Assembly: GCF_918797505.1 (NCBI RefSeq)
Contig: NC_092796.1
Coordinates: forward strand, 33,304,098 to 33,368,097
Reading direction: 5' to 3'
Length of the DNA: 64,000 bases
Origin: Bemisia tabaci
Lineage: Eukaryota > Arthropoda > Insecta > Hemiptera > Aleyrodidae
A model generated the notes under the pieces. It did not search any database and was not told where the DNA came from. It saw nothing but the letters and a program-made list of their open reading frames with translations. Made by a program: the position numbers and the translations under genes. Shown piece after piece: positions 40,746 through 52,399 of the stretch. Positions within the stretch are counted from its first letter, which is position 1. Each line of letters opens with the position of its first letter.

Positions 40746-41598
40746 CGTCGCGGCTACTCTGATGGTCTACTCTGAAACGACGACCGGAGCTCGGTCGCCC
40801 TTTTGTTGTATACGGAACGAGCGTTTCTACGGCTACCGTCCCGATTGTTCGAGTGTTGCGGTGTTGCCGGATCTTTCTCAGCGGTCGGAGAGTTCTGTTC
40901 GTGTACATCGTGTGGAAACGGGAAATTCCGCAACTGCTCACATATGTTTTTTTTGTCATTTTATTTTTACGTTATTCATATGAAATTTCCATCCTGCGAA
41001 TTTCCATCGCCAACTGTTTGGTGCTCAGTCGGGAACATCGAGGTTTCCTTTCTGCAGACTCGCCGCACTCCCCACGCGCCGAAGGATTTTCTGTCAACCC
41101 TAGCCTTTCGTGCCAAGCAGGAATCTTTTTAACTCAAACCAACTTTAACGCCCTTATTTTAAAAAAGAAAATCAATAATATTGTCACACCCCGCCAAGAA
41201 AATCATTGTTGAACAATTTCTGGCAAATTCTCATGGAATATTCACGTTAATGTTTAGGGCCAATGCGGGCGGGACCCCTAAAAATTCGATTTTAAAGTTG
41301 ACATTTTGCATAGGGCTTTTCAATGGTCTATAAAGTGATTTCAGACCGGAGGGCACCAATTTTCTAAATTCGTTTTTTGATATTTGTTTTGTATGAAGCT
41401 GATTCGTCTAAATTTGAAGATTTCCGAATAGTATCTCAAGATGATGTCGAAGCCATTCACATATTCGGTAGGGATGGATTTGTATGTGAATGTTCCTATA
41501 TGTGATCATTCTTTTTAGTCGTGCGGCGAAGCCGTATAGACTCTAGGTTTCGCCGGAGGCTAAAAAATGTCCACACTTTTAGGCTAAGTCCAAGAGGA
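40746..41598. other. no gene seen
   Basis: Transition from the GC-rich island back to AT-rich DNA. A GTCGTGCGGCGAAGCCG...CTAG arrangement at about 41518-41547 could be a weak Helitron-like end. No credible gene. Confidence 0.4.
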
Positions 41599-41639
41599 GC
41601 CCTGCTAAAAATGTTCCATGTGGATTCACGTGGAAATGA

Positions 41640-41985
41640 CCCGATTTCCATGTGATTTCATGGAAATCGTCTGACTTCCATGTCCTTCGACATGGAAATC
41701 ATAACGTTTCCATGAAACTCACATGGAAACCAAGTCATTTCCATCAAGCCGTCATGGAAATGAAAACATTTCCTTGTGAGCTCGACATGGAAATCATAAC
41801 GTTTCCATGCAACTCACACGGAAACCAAGTCATTTCCATCAAGTCTTCATGGAAATGAAAATATTTCCTTGTGAGCTCGACATGGAACTCATAGCACTTC
41901 CATGCAACTCACACGGAAACCAAGTCATTTCCATCAAGCCTTCATGGAATTGAAAATCCCCTTCTCAGTTCGGCATGGAAATAAA
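41640..41985. repeat. 95-bp tandem repeat (CATGGAAAT-rich)
   Basis: GACATGGAAATCATAACGTT-type units start at 41689, 41784 and 41879 (period 95), each with TCACACGGAAACCAAGTCAT and CATTTCCATCAAG inside. The frame at 41652-41858 is repeat sequence. Confidence 0.9.
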
Positions 41986-42297
41986 AATTGCGGATTTAAA
42001 CATGAATTTCGCGGCTTTAAAATCTTTCAATTTTTGGGCAATTCTAAATTGGACATACGCTCCGACATGCGCAACATGCGAAAATTACACATCGGAGCGT
42101 GAGTGTCGCGTTTGAAGCATAACTACGATGTTGAAGGCGCTCCGCAAGGTGCGCGCCAAGGAATTATACTCGGTATACGGTTCAAACCAGAGATGCAAGA
42201 TTTTATATGTAACTTCATAAAATGAAATTTCGTGAATTCCAATCATTTTTGAAAACTTCTGTGCTATGGGCTCATTATGACATGAAAAGGAAAAATC

Positions 42298-43065
42298 TCA
42301 AGTTTTGGAAGGGGGGGGGGGGAATGAAGGGAAAAAGGAAAAAACCGAAAGAAGAGCTATACGATCATTGTTGCGGGTTGCATTAGCAGTCAAATTTTTT
42401 CTTCTCAGGCGTATGTTTAGAAAGGAGGTGAAGAAGATCCCCATATCAGGGTGATCGAAAAAAGTCTCAATTTTGGTCATCACTTAAGTACTTTTTCATC
42501 AGAAGGTAGTGTTTAGCATGTTATGTTTTTATCTTCAGTTATTAAATCCTCTAAATTTTTTTGTAAAGAATTTGAAAAGAATTGCTGGAACCAATTTTTT
42601 TTAATGATATGATTTCGATCTCAGCCCCTGAAAATCAAGTACCTGAAATTTTATGAAGCTCAATAATTAAAGAAATGTGCCAAAATGTATGATGGATAAA
42701 AGCTTAGTATGTACTTACATCTACACTCAAGTGAAAGCAATAATAAGCACAATAATCTTAAAAAGTACATGGTGTACTCAAAGCTCCCTGATGAAAATTA
42801 GGGCCACCCTTTCAGACATACTTTGTGGGCAGGCCATCTATGACAGCCATGGGAACTTGTTTGACGGGTATATGTCAGTATGTAATTGATATCAGCGCAT
42901 AGACCTTCTTGGACTTGTAGGATTTTCTATATCATAGCAGCGTAGTTTTTCAAAGTTCGCATGTTAGCAGTTCCAAACCCACATGTATCTTCCACTAGGC
43001 ATGTGTAAAGAGAATCTTTCAGCTAAATATGCATCATGCAAAGTAATAATGGATGACATCTGTCA
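42298..43065. other. no gene seen
   Basis: AT-rich, with a poly-G run near 42310. The frames at 42677-42889 and 42983-43213 show no recognisable peptide; part of the latter lies in the inverted arm. Confidence 0.5.
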
Positions 43066-44026
43066 TGCAGACATACTCAATAAAATAGAAAATGAACAAA
43101 CAACACTCACCAACTCGCTCAAGTCTGTAATCCACTGGGTCAGAAAAATCCACTTGAAGACAATGAATCCAAATTTCCGATTAGAACTGGTGCAGGTACG
43201 AAGGAACTTTTGAAAACACGATGAGTGCATTGTAAAAATATCTAAAGCACTCTTTAACGTAAGAGAAAAATTAGCACCATGATTTAATAGCTGATCAATA
43301 CAGAACACCACTCTCAGAAAAGCACTGACACAACACGATTTTTCAGTTCAGTTTTAGAGGAGAAAGCATTTTTCAAAAGATGCGACATCATAGATTCACA
43401 GCTTAAATAATTTCACGATTTACTACGATCATTGATGATATTAAGGTAGCCATCGATTCTCTACCCGACGTTCCTTCCACACATGACAGGAAACATCTAC
43501 AGGCATAGAGCAAATGGCACTGAGCAGCAATGTACATCTGATAAGGCAAGCTCCTGGAAGTGTCGATCTGCAAAAATACAAAGCGGGAGACAGATCATCA
43601 AATTGATCTACCTATGGTTAATGGCCGTCCTTGGAGACAGACAATAAACTACGTAACAATATATCAACCACCTTTTGATAACAGAACGAATTTAAAATGA
43701 GAGCAAGACCCTTCCTTATGGAGGGAGGGCCAAGAAACATTTAAAAACGGAACATTTTACAACTTACAGGTCTGAGCCACTGAATATAATACATTCCACC
43801 AGTCAATAAAATTTTAAATTTTGAATGTTGATGGATAACCTGATTGCCAGTATACATTGAGTTGAAACCAGTTGAAACATCTGATACGTAGAGCGGTTCA
43901 TTCTTATAGAGGCTTCCGAAGTAGTTCCAGATAGGTACTTTAAAATTAGACACCGGTCAAATGTAGTACAAGAGAGGAAATGGGTGCAACAAAACTTTAA
44001 TTGTCCTTGATTCTTTTGTGAAAGGT
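43066..44026 (-). repeat. inverted arm, left
   Basis: The complement of 48688-49643 with very few differences (for example one extra A/T run near 43350). It carries the same exon-like frames on the minus strand (43063-43311, 43741-43953, 43803-44048). The identical peptides in the two arms imply recent duplication or gene conversion. Confidence 0.9.
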
Positions 44027-44716
44027 GTGAAAGTGAAAAATTATTCATTAAATTACTTACTTGAGGTGATGTGGTGATGTGAGTGAGAGGTAAATTGATA
44101 AATATAACCTAACTTTTGTGAAGATGTTCCTAGTTCCTGGAATAATCGTTCCTTGCCGATACTTCCAGGGTTGTATTTATTATCTAAATAATTATCAGGC
44201 AAATGTTTTCAAAAGGATTAAAATACAAAAACTGGCTTTCTATAATCATTATAGCGGCTGATTTTCACTCATTTTCATACGCAACCTCGATAAAAAGGCA
44301 AAAGGCGGAACCGCGGAATGGTCCCTCGTCCAACTGTTCGATGTCCAACTCGCACTCGGAACTCCGGATCCGGACCATTGTTCAATTCAATCCACCCAGC
44401 CAGCCTAGCCATGCCATGCCGTGAATTTCAAAATGAACAAGTCGGTCATTTTGAGTTCACGAATGACGTTTCCAATGCTCATGCTGGGCATTGGATGTTC
44501 TCCCAGTAAAGTGTAAAGTCTCCAAATACGTACTTCACTTCAAATTAATTTTTTTAAATTATAAGGGTTCGAAAAAATGAATGATCATTTAGGTATTCCT
44601 TTGTAACCACCACAGTCCTTTTCTTTGATTATTGTCCCAGTTTGATTTTTGTTGCCATCTTGAAGTTTTGTGACGTCAGGCGGGTACCACTTTTGCCAGG
44701 CGACTACCGAATCTGT

Positions 44717-45714
44717 AGCGCGCATAGGCTTGTGCTTAACGGCTACTTTTCGGGAACGTGATTACTGTTACTGCTACTCAAAAATCACAGTGAAAAGTAG
44801 CAGTGATTTTTCACAGGATAACTGACAAAGATAACCTAAAAATACCGCCGTCTCCAGCAGTTCGTTGGCTCTAGTCGGATCACATGATTCACATGTGAAA
44901 AGTAGCAGGTGGCGGTTATGCTGTGATTTATCACAGGTTAACCTTATCAAACGATCCTTCCCAAATGCTTTCTACATCTTCAAAATTAAAAGTACCACTG
45001 ATTTTCTACAACATAAACTCTTAAAATCACTCGTTCTTCTCATGTTTAATCCACAAGTCATAATTTCCGGAACTATCTGTGAATCACAGGTAAAAGTAGC
45101 AGTGAGGCCACGGAGTTATTTATCACTGGTTGACATGAAAAAGAGAATTTAACTTTAAAAAACTTCTCGTAGTGATAATCTAGGTGAATATTTTAATAGC
45201 TCTCAGTTTTTATCATAATGCCATGTTCTTTAAAGTTAAATTCTTCTTTTTAGGTCAACCAGTGAGAGATCACTCCGTGGATTCACTGCTACTTTTACCT
45301 GTGATTTATCACTGGACTGGTTGACGTCACTACCTACAATGCATTGTAATATTCGGAGATTTCACGTGATTGGCTATCCGCCCTAGGGTGCTACTCTGCT
45401 CTGCCACTGTTATCATGCTGCTCCTTTTAAACTGCTACTGCTCTTTTTGCTTCGTTATCGCAATCGCAGTGTATCCAACTGTAACTATGATTAACCATGT
45501 GCAAGCTAATTCATACATTTTTTTCGCCGTTTAACACTAAAGTTTTGGTTACTCACTGTTTAACTATCAGCGACTAACTTTTGATGAAAACTGCTCAAAA
45601 AAAGAGCAGAATAACAGGTGTTCCTCGCCAGTCACAGTGATCGATCACTGCTACTCAAGAATCACAGTGATTTTTACCTGCTACTGCGATCGCGGTCACA
45701 AGCCTAAGCGCGCA
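44717..45714. mobile_element. TIR element with GTAGCAG motifs
   Basis: The left end GCGCGCATAGGCTTGTG (44717) matches the complement of the right end CACAAGCCTAAGCGCGC (45714). Inside, AAAGTAGCAGTGATTTTTCA and ATCACAGGTTAACC motifs recur in both orientations, with a sub-palindrome at 45086-45312. No coding frame of note. Confidence 0.65.
45086..45312. repeat. palindromic unit
   Basis: TCACAGGTAAAAGTAGCAGT and CACGGAGTTATTTATCACTG on the left pair with CAGTGAGAGATCACTCCGTG and CACTGCTACTTTTACCTGTG on the right. The arms also share AACTTTAAA. Confidence 0.8.
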
Positions 45715-47143
45715 TTTCAAATCTTCGCCTGCTCTCAACAAGATTAGAACAAGATGAGGACGAGAAGCATTGTTTGATAAATGAGATGACGATGAGATAT
45801 AAATTAGATATAAATGATCCGTCACATTCCTTCCTAGAAATGTGCCTGTTCCAGCTGAATTTAGTTTTTTATTTCTGAATGATGAAAGAATCTCAAAGGA
45901 TCGAAATATGACTAATTACTAGCTCTGTAGCTTGCAAGATAACGCCCTTACCTGAGTTATGAATTTTTCCAGTATCGTTGAAATATAAGTAGAGTACCTA
46001 GTAGCGGCACCCAATGTCACAGTATGTCATACCTATTTGATGTACCTAGGTAATTCTCATCCAAATAAGAGAAGAATAAATATTTACCTTCATTAACACC
46101 AAGTAGACGAAAGTTCCACTGTGAACTTAGTTGGCCAATAAAAATGCAAACAATGAAGCAATTATTTTTATTTCCTGACTCCAAATGGTAAGAATTATGG
46201 TAAGAACTCTAAGGCATAGTAAAAACTGTATTTATCATTCCTCAATAAATACAAGGTTGACTGTTTGCATGGAAATGATAGTACATTAGTTGGCGGCTTA
46301 TCTATTATTCTAAACTTCAGATTAAGTTGATGAAGGTAGCAGGTTGTTGTCAGCAAGAGCTGTTGATATGAGTATGTAGTTTAGAATGGTCAATTTTTAA
46401 TTCTGCCAGAGGAGCATCATTAGTATTTAATACAAAACTCTCAGGGGTCTCTGGATACTATGCCACCTCTTATCAAGAATGTTTATGCTAATTTTGTTGC
46501 TATGTGGTGATGGGAGAGATAATTTCAAGATTATTTTGGTAAAAGTCGGACAAATATGAGGATGCCAAGTTTATAAGAAAATCTCACAAACCAAAGTGAA
46601 CATTGTTTCATGCCTCTGCAATTTTCAGCTTCGGGCTAGGTTCTCGCAAGAAGGTCAGCACAACGCGCTGATCAAACTTTTGTGGAATTTCTTGTTAATT
46701 TTAGAATGTGTGCCAAAGTCACAGTAAGTATTCCACAAAAATTGCAAATCTGAAAAATCTAGAAAAATAACAAGTATCTCTCAGCCTCCGCGCAATTCCG
46801 GCATTCGCACCCCTGCTAATAAATGTTGGAGAATAGAGAACACTTTACCCTCAAAACATTACTCGCACTGAGTTTAAACTAATATGTAATTATATGTGTA
46901 CGATGGTGGATCTGAGCTGTACTTACTTACCAAACTTTGTTGAGCGAAGTTGTTACTTAGGGGAAATTCATTAACTGCTGCCAAGGATTCACAAACTCTG
47001 ACCTTGATAAATATTTCCGACATATACTTGAGATACAGTCAGATGTTTGGAATTCTGGACATTCAGTTATTGTTCACATACAAAAGAAATTGACTAACAA
47101 ATACAACCGTTTTATATTTACATAACTGCTCAACAGAACATAC
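45715..47143. other. no gene seen
   Basis: AT-rich single-copy-looking DNA inside the 8.4-kb region. Several GT/AG-like signals exist on the minus strand, but no exon can be supported apart from the candidate at 47144-47208. Confidence 0.45.
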
Positions 47144-47208
47144 CGACAGTTGTGATTAGTTTCTCGACAGCACTCTGATAGCGGTAGGATAGCTAAAGGA
47201 TCCCTACC
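47144..47208 (-). CDS. candidate short exon of an unrecognised gene
   Basis: On the minus strand a GCCGCAG acceptor precedes a 65-nt open segment encoding part of DPLAILPLSECCRETNHNC and a GTATGT donor follows. Support is splice signals only. It has the same orientation as the exon-like frames in the left arm, so it might belong with them. Confidence 0.2.
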
Positions 47209-47653
47209 CTGCGGCAAAAATGGAGTTGATTGAAATTTTGATTCACATGGTGCTAATGCTGTCAAGACTCAAGACAAAATTACACTCCACGCACAGTCAA
47301 AGAGTATTTTGATAAGTAAGATTATCCATTAAGGAAGTTGCACAAATCACAAATCAAACCGAAGGACACGGACAAACCAAGGAGCCAGCCATAGCCAGCT
47401 CAGAAACTCGGCAATTCAGTTTCTCTCACTGCAAAAGGTGGAACCATCCAAAGTACCATCAATGTTAAGTTGAAGGGGTGAATTACTTATTTAAAGAGTG
47501 CTAAGTCATTTTGGGACTTTTTCGAAGAGATTTAAAGGAAAAAATTGGAAAATGCTCAACTATAAAATGAACGTAAACAATCCGCCATTGTATCAAAGCT
47601 GACGCACAAATGAAACAAGCGCTAAACACAAGGGTAAAAAGTACATACGTAAA

Positions 47654-47881
47654 TTGATTTTGTTTTATAAGGAAAATGGTGAAAAAGTTAGGAAATTCAT
47701 ATTGGAAATTGAAGCTTTAAGATATAAAGAACTTCAGATAATTAATACAGTTTATTTAGAAACGGAGTTAAAGAAGGCAAAGTTAAGGAAACTCAGAAGG
47801 AACAGGGTATTTTGTAGGAAAGGGTTGGTAGGTTTAGAATTGAATCGACGTATCGACGTATCGAACAGCGACTATCGGTAG
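47654..47881 (+). CDS. hypothetical 75-aa ORF, Lys/Arg/Glu-rich
   Basis: The frame encodes a charged, helical-looking peptide (KVRKFILEIEALRYKELQII, then KAKLRKLRRNRVFCRK) without recognised homology. The basic LRKLRRNR segment vaguely recalls the leader of Harbinger-type transposases (...RRRRRxW...), but the tryptophan signature is missing. It is low-confidence and could be chance. Confidence 0.2.
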   Translation: MILFYKENGEKVRKFILEIEALRYKELQIINTVYLETELKKAKLRKLRRNRVFCRKGLVGLELNRRIDVSNSDYR

Positions 47882-47960
47882 TCTCGAAAAACCCCTGTAA
47901 AATACACACTAATACAATAAGCGGTTACATCAGATCTTATGGGAGCGCACTCACACATAC

Positions 47961-47988
47961 AAAAAATCGCTTTTTCAAGCGATTTTTT
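47961..47988. repeat. 12-bp-arm hairpin
   Basis: AAAAAATCGCTT, loop TTTC, AAGCGATTTTTT. The arms are perfectly complementary and end in a T run, superficially like a terminator stem, but no meaning is assigned in a eukaryotic genome. Confidence 0.7.
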
Positions 47989-48522
47989 ACAAGAGAACAG
48001 AGGAGAATCTCACTAGCGATCGAGATTTTTCGAGATTTTACATTGATTAAATAGCCCAGAGTGAAAGGAAAGTTCTCTCCAGTTGATCACTGGGAGAACA
48101 AAACTTAATTTGATCTACTTTTCATGATTCTTAACGAAGAATCGATTGTATTATCGGCGTCTACTTGACTATACTCAGTTTCATCGAACACAGGTAAATT
48201 ATCTCTCACTTCTCACTTCTTGACGACGGACACACCTAAGTATGAGCCTGTCACCTTGTACTTACATTACACATTTGTCATGTCAAGCTATACTGATCAA
48301 GTAACTCGAGTTTAATTTTCTTTGCCGATTTACGATTCAGTCGATATGTTCTAACGAGCGAGGTAATTGTGAATTCTATTCTCTTGGTTTGCGAATGCAT
48401 TTACTACCATGTGCTATTCCTAACCGTGGTTACGAAGTTGATCGAAGAGTCTACGTCTAATAAATCTATCCACTCCTTCCGTGGGAAGGGAGATAATCTT
48501 TCATCTATTTAGCATTGAAGGG

Positions 48523-48939
48523 AAAGACCAGAATCAAGATGGTGGATCTTCTGTTGCACTCTCTAAGTGCAAATCTTATTATCCGCGGACTTCATCACAA
48601 GTAGAAACTTCCCAACTCTTGCAGGCGAGTGCTATTATAGGTAGTCTGTTGGAACATCCTCATACTGCCTGCATTTTCCTTGTGTCTTCAAAAGAATCAA
48701 GGACAATTAAAGTTTTGTTGCACCCATTTCCTCTCTTGTACTACATTTGACCGGTGTCTAATTTTAAAGTACCTATCTGGAACTACTTCGGAAGCCTCTA
48801 TAAGAATGAACCGCTCTACGTATCAGATGTTTCAACTGGTTTCAACTCAATGTATACTGGCAATCAGGTTATCCATCAACATTCAAAATTTAAAATTTTA
48901 TTGACTGGTGGAATGTATTATATTCAGTGGCTCAGACCT
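48523..48939 (+). pseudogene. exon-like frame with one in-frame TGA, unrecognised protein
   Basis: One frame runs from the CATTTAG-like acceptor region near 48510 to a GTAAGT donor at 48940. It encodes DQNQDGGSSVALSKCKSYYP, SQLLQASAIIGSLLEHPH, an in-frame TGA at 48748-48750, and then VPIWNYFGSLYKNEPLYVSD and YTGNQVIHQHSKFKILLTGG. Codon-like composition continues across the stop, suggesting a decayed exon. Its second half lies in the inverted arm and is duplicated at 43741-43953 on the minus strand. The protein family is not recognised. Confidence 0.35.
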
Positions 48940-49139
48940 GTAAGTTGTAAAATGTTCCGTTTTTAAATGTTTCTTGGCCCTCCCTCCATAAGGAAGGGTC
49001 TTGCTCTCATTTTAAATTCGTTCTGTTATCAAAAGGTGGTTGATATATTGTTACGTAGTTTATTGTCTGTCTCCAAGGACGGCCATTAACCATAGGTAGA
49101 TCAATTTGATGATCTGTCTCCCGCTTTGTATTTTTGCAG

Positions 49140-49304
49140 ATCGACACTTCCAGGAGCTTGCCTTATCAGATGTACATTGCTGCTCAGTGCCATTTGCTCT
49201 ATGCCTGTAGATGTTTCCTGTCATGTGTGGAAGGAACGTCGGGTAGAGAATCGATGGCTACCTTAATATCATCAATGATCGTAGTAAATCGTGAAATTAT
49301 TTAA
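49140..49304 (+). CDS. exon-like frame, unrecognised protein
   Basis: Following a TTTTTGCAG acceptor, 54 codons run in phase with the previous donor at 48940: DTSRSLPYQMYIAAQCHLLY, then ACRCFLSCVEGTSGRESMAT, to a TAA. The Tyr/Cys/Gln-rich amphipathic look suggests real protein. Also present in the left arm. No family is recognised. Confidence 0.35.
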   Translation: MDTSRSLPYQMYIAAQCHLLYACRCFLSCVEGTSGRESMATLISSMIVVNREII

Positions 49305-49395
49305 GCTGTGGATCTATGATGTCGCATCTTTTGAAAAATGCTTTCTCCTCTAAAACTAAACTGAAAAATCGTGTTGTGTCAGTGCTTTTCTGAGA

Positions 49396-49596
49396 GTGGT
49401 GTTCTGTATCGATCAGCTATTAAATCATGGTGCTAATTTTTCTCTTACGTTAAAGAGTGCTTTAGATATTTTTACAATGCACTCATCGTGTTTTCAAAAG
49501 TTCCTTCGTACCTGCACCAGTTCTAATCGGAAATTTGGATTCATTGTCTTCAAGTGGATTTTTCTGACCCAGTGGATTACAGACTTGAGCGAGTTG
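49396..49596 (+). CDS. exon-like frame, unrecognised protein
   Basis: The open stretch ends at a strong GTGAGT donor (49597) and encodes FCIDQLLNHGANFSLTLKSA, HSSCFQKFLRTCTSSNRK and FIFLTQWITDLSEL-like sequence. The 5' border is unclear. The frame is conserved in both arms. It may be part of the same captured gene as the two upstream frames, but the stop at 49302 separates them. Confidence 0.3.
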
Positions 49597-49777
49597 GTGA
49601 GTGTTGTTTGTTCATTTTCTATTTTACTGAGCATGTCTGCATGGTCCAAATATCATGTGCTCCCATTGGGACGCTTGTCTCCTTTGTCTTGATTCTAAGA
49701 TTTATTTAATTTCCGTGAGCAATTTGGATGGTACTGAAACCTTCTTGTGATCATTTTTATGCAAATGGTTTTCTTTC

Positions 49778-49990
49778 CATGAAAAATTGTCACGGAAATG
49801 ATTTCGTTTCCATGAAAAATTTTCACGGAAATGATTTCGTTTCCATGAAAAATTTTCATGGAAATAAGCCACATGGAAATCAGTCACACGGAAATCAGCC
49901 ACATGGAAATATTTCCTGTTCCATTTTTCCGTGTCATTTTTTCATGGAAATCAACTTCATGGAAATCATCCACACGGAACATTTTTAGCA
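49778..49990. repeat. CATGGAAA/CACGGAAA repeat, right end of the 8.4-kb region
   Basis: TTTCCATGAAAAATTTTCAC / GGAAATGATTTCG units occur three times, followed by CACATGGAAATCAGTCACAC variants. The motif matches, in inverted sense, the left end at 41620-41985. Confidence 0.85.
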
Positions 49991-50050
49991 GGGCGAATTT
50001 TCGAGGAACCAAGTAACATATGAAGTATTGATATCGGTGCATTTTGGCCC

Positions 50051-50559
50051 AATGGAGATGTTACATGTGCGAGGAATTTGCAATTTGACTGTTGATTCTT
50101 GTATAAAAGTTCGCGAGGAACACAATGGTGCCACTGGTTTTCTCTGAAATCATCTCCCAAGCTCAAAAAAAGCTCTCAAGTTGAGGCCAAAATGGAGGGG
50201 ATATCCCACCTTACCCTGAGAGTCCACGTCTACATGAAGACAAACTCTCCATGCAAAGATAGGGAGCAAATACATTAGCAGGGTTGCCGTGTTTTCAGTT
50301 TTGGAGTCCCCAGATAAATTGGTAGCCCTGTCAATGTATTAGCTCCCTATCTTTGCATGGAGAGTTGGTCTTGATCTAGACTTGGACTCTCAGGGTAGGG
50401 TGGGATATTCCCTCCATTTTGGCCTCAACTTGAGTGCTTTTTTTTGAGCTTGGGAGATGATTTCAGAGAAAACCAGTGGCACCATCGTGTTTCTCGTGAC
50501 CTTTTACACAAGATTCAACAGTCAAATCGCAAATTCCTCACACATGCAACATCTCCATT
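50051..50559. repeat. 508-bp palindromic element, copy 2 (family G)
   Basis: Ends AATGGAGATGTTACATGTGC and its complement; the interior matches 16156-16663 closely, including GCAAAGATAGGGAGCAAATA and the central CAGGGTTGCCGTG pair. Confidence 0.85.
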
Positions 50560-50561
50560 AT

Positions 50562-50945
50562 GCCAAATGGAATTTCTGATCATTTAGCCATGGTTTGGTA
50601 GCGTTTAGCAATCAACTGTGACCATAATGTAAAGAACCCACACAGGTGCCTTTCGGCGGAATGTCGCCCTATGGCATTCTTTATCATCAAGTCACTGTTG
50701 AACATTTACTGTTAAGTAGCGTTTAGCAACCAAGTATAGCCAAAATTTCCAGAACTCATACCTCAGATGTTCAAAGAGTGTTAACATGTGTCGCCAAATG
50801 GAATTTCTGATCATTTAGCCATGGTTTGGTAGCGTTTAGCAATCAACTGTGACCATAATGTAAAGAACCCACACAGGTGCCTTTCGGCGGAATGTCGCCC
50901 TATGGCATTCTTTATCATCGAGTCACAGTTTAATAGCGTAAATAA
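50562..50945. repeat. 231-bp tandem repeat
   Basis: GCCAAATGGAATTTCTGATC starts at 50562 and 50793. ATGTCGCCCTATGGCATTCT and TAGCGTTTAGCAA recur, and each 231-bp unit looks like two diverged ~115-bp halves (GTAGCGTTTAGCAACCAAGT). Confidence 0.85.
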
Positions 50946-51095
50946 GCAACCAACGGTGGCCAAAATGTCAAGACTCCAAACTGGTGCTTTTTGGCTGAAT
51001 TTCGCCCAATAGGATCTTTGATGATTTATCAGTAATGGTTGATGTTTATGTTGATTAATTATTACTGTCTGAAAGTGAATCCTGTGGGAGAATAT

Positions 51096-51535
51096 TATAG
51101 GGTTGGTTCAAACAAGTTTTAGAATTTTTTTCCTTAGCGCTAATGGACCCTAAGGGACAACTTCAATTCATCGAACTAAAAGTTTTCAATGTTCATAACC
51201 ATTTTTTAACTGTCGGAACTCACTAGACCACATTATATTCATGATGAATTTAAAGAATATCGCTGTCAAAAGTTGAGTTCTCCTTCAATTTAGCACTTTT
51301 TGTCATTACCTTAAAGACCATACGGAAAGTGCTAAATCTACGGAAAACTCAACTTTTCACAGCGATATTCTTCAAATTTATCATGAATATAATGTGGTCT
51401 AGTGAGTTCTGACATTTAAAAATGGGTATGAACATTTAAGGCTTTATTTTCCTTGAATTTAAGTGGTTTTTCAGGGTCTACGGTAAGAAAAAAAGTCTAA
51501 AACACGTTAAAAGTTACTTGAACCTACCCTATAAT
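51096..51535. repeat. palindromic TIR element
   Basis: TATAGGGTTGGTTCAA and TTGAACCTACCCTATA are the ends. Long inner arms include AGACCACATTATATTCATGA / TCATGAATATAATGTGGTCT. A half copy lies at about 52140-52390 (AAAAAGAGCTAAATTGAAGG, AATGTGTTCTAGTGAGTTTG). Confidence 0.85.
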
Positions 51536-51810
51536 GTTGAGCTATGACTTCAACTTTCATGAACCCTTACTTGTGCCTTTCAGCTTGATTTCGCTAAATG
51601 GAATTATTTATGATTGAAGTCGTGGTTGAGTTTACTATGCTGATAAAATATCATTGGAAAATTTAGGTTTCACCATCATAGTCTTCTAAAAATAACCATC
51701 AGCATTACTGCACCAACCAAAATCTAGCCCAAAAAAAAAAAATAATTCGGCTGAAAAAGTGGGAGAAGTTGGGATGTGCAGTCTCAAAATAAAAATACCT
51801 AGCTGTGATT

Positions 51811-52075
51811 GGACATAGCGACGGTGAAAGTTGGCAATCACATAACTCGTTTGCGGTGTCTGAAAATCTCCGCCTCTACGTCATTTTTTTAAAGGAGAAC
51901 AAATTGATATTATTTCTTGAAGTTTTTGCAGAATTTTCTTCGCATTGAGAAGAAAAATCATGACAGTTTTAAAGAATTGCCGTTTAGTAGTTTTCCATTT
52001 AAAAAATAAAGTATGACAGGAAGTCTGCGACGTCGCAAACCGAGTTATGTGATTGCCGACTTTCACCGTCGATAG
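51811..52075. repeat. MITE family E copy 2
   Basis: GCGACGGTGAAAGTTGGCAA and TCACATAACTCG on the left pair with GAGTTATGTGATTGCCGACT and TTCACCGTCGATA on the right. It is the opposite-orientation relative of 20627-20883. Confidence 0.85.
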
Positions 52076-52399
52076 CTTTGCTTTCATTGAGACTTTCAAA
52101 TTTTATGAATAAAAAACAGTAAGCGTTTAGCAAAAACAGTTAGTTTTGTCCTTACCCGTAGACCATACAAAAAGAGCTAAATTGAAGGAGAACTTAGCTT
52201 TTGACAGCGATGCTCTTCAAATTTTTCATATACCTATACAATGTGTTCTAGTGAGTTTGGATGGTAAAAAATGGTCAGGAACATTTAAAGCTTTATTTTC
52301 CATGAATGTAAGTTGTCGTTCAGGATAGATTCTGACGACTAGATCCTTACTAGAGTAAGGAAAGAAAGTCTAAAATTGTTAAAAGTCACAGAAAAACGC

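Larger units (their letters stand above)
48688..49643 (+). repeat. inverted arm, right
   Basis: Counterpart of 43066-44026. Identity ends at about GAGCATGTCTGCATG (49643) on one side and at CAAAAGAATCAAGG (48688) on the other; beyond those points the two loci differ completely. Confidence 0.9.
41599..49994. mobile_element. 8.4-kb region with matching inverted ends, inverted arms and exon-like pieces
   Basis: GCCCTGCTAAAAATGTTCC at 41599 is the complement of GGAACATTTTTAGCAGGGC ending 49994. Both ends continue inward with CATGGAAA/CACGGAAA repeats. Inside are two near-identical inverted arms (43066-44026 and 48688-49643), a ~1-kb nested TIR element (44717-45714) and unrecognised exon-like frames. 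No transposase or clear target duplication was found. It could be one large non-autonomous element, or a host segment caught between two copies of a smaller element. Confidence 0.55.

Noticed and set aside
39801..40983. Long overlapping frames on both strands (286 aa minus, 166 aa and 154 aa plus)
   Set aside because: They lie in a GC-rich duplicated island where stops are rare; peptides are Arg/Pro/Gly-rich with no domain, and both strands are open at once.
47961..47988. Hairpin followed by T run as a terminator
   Set aside because: Rho-independent terminators do not apply to eukaryotic nuclear DNA; kept only as a structural repeat.
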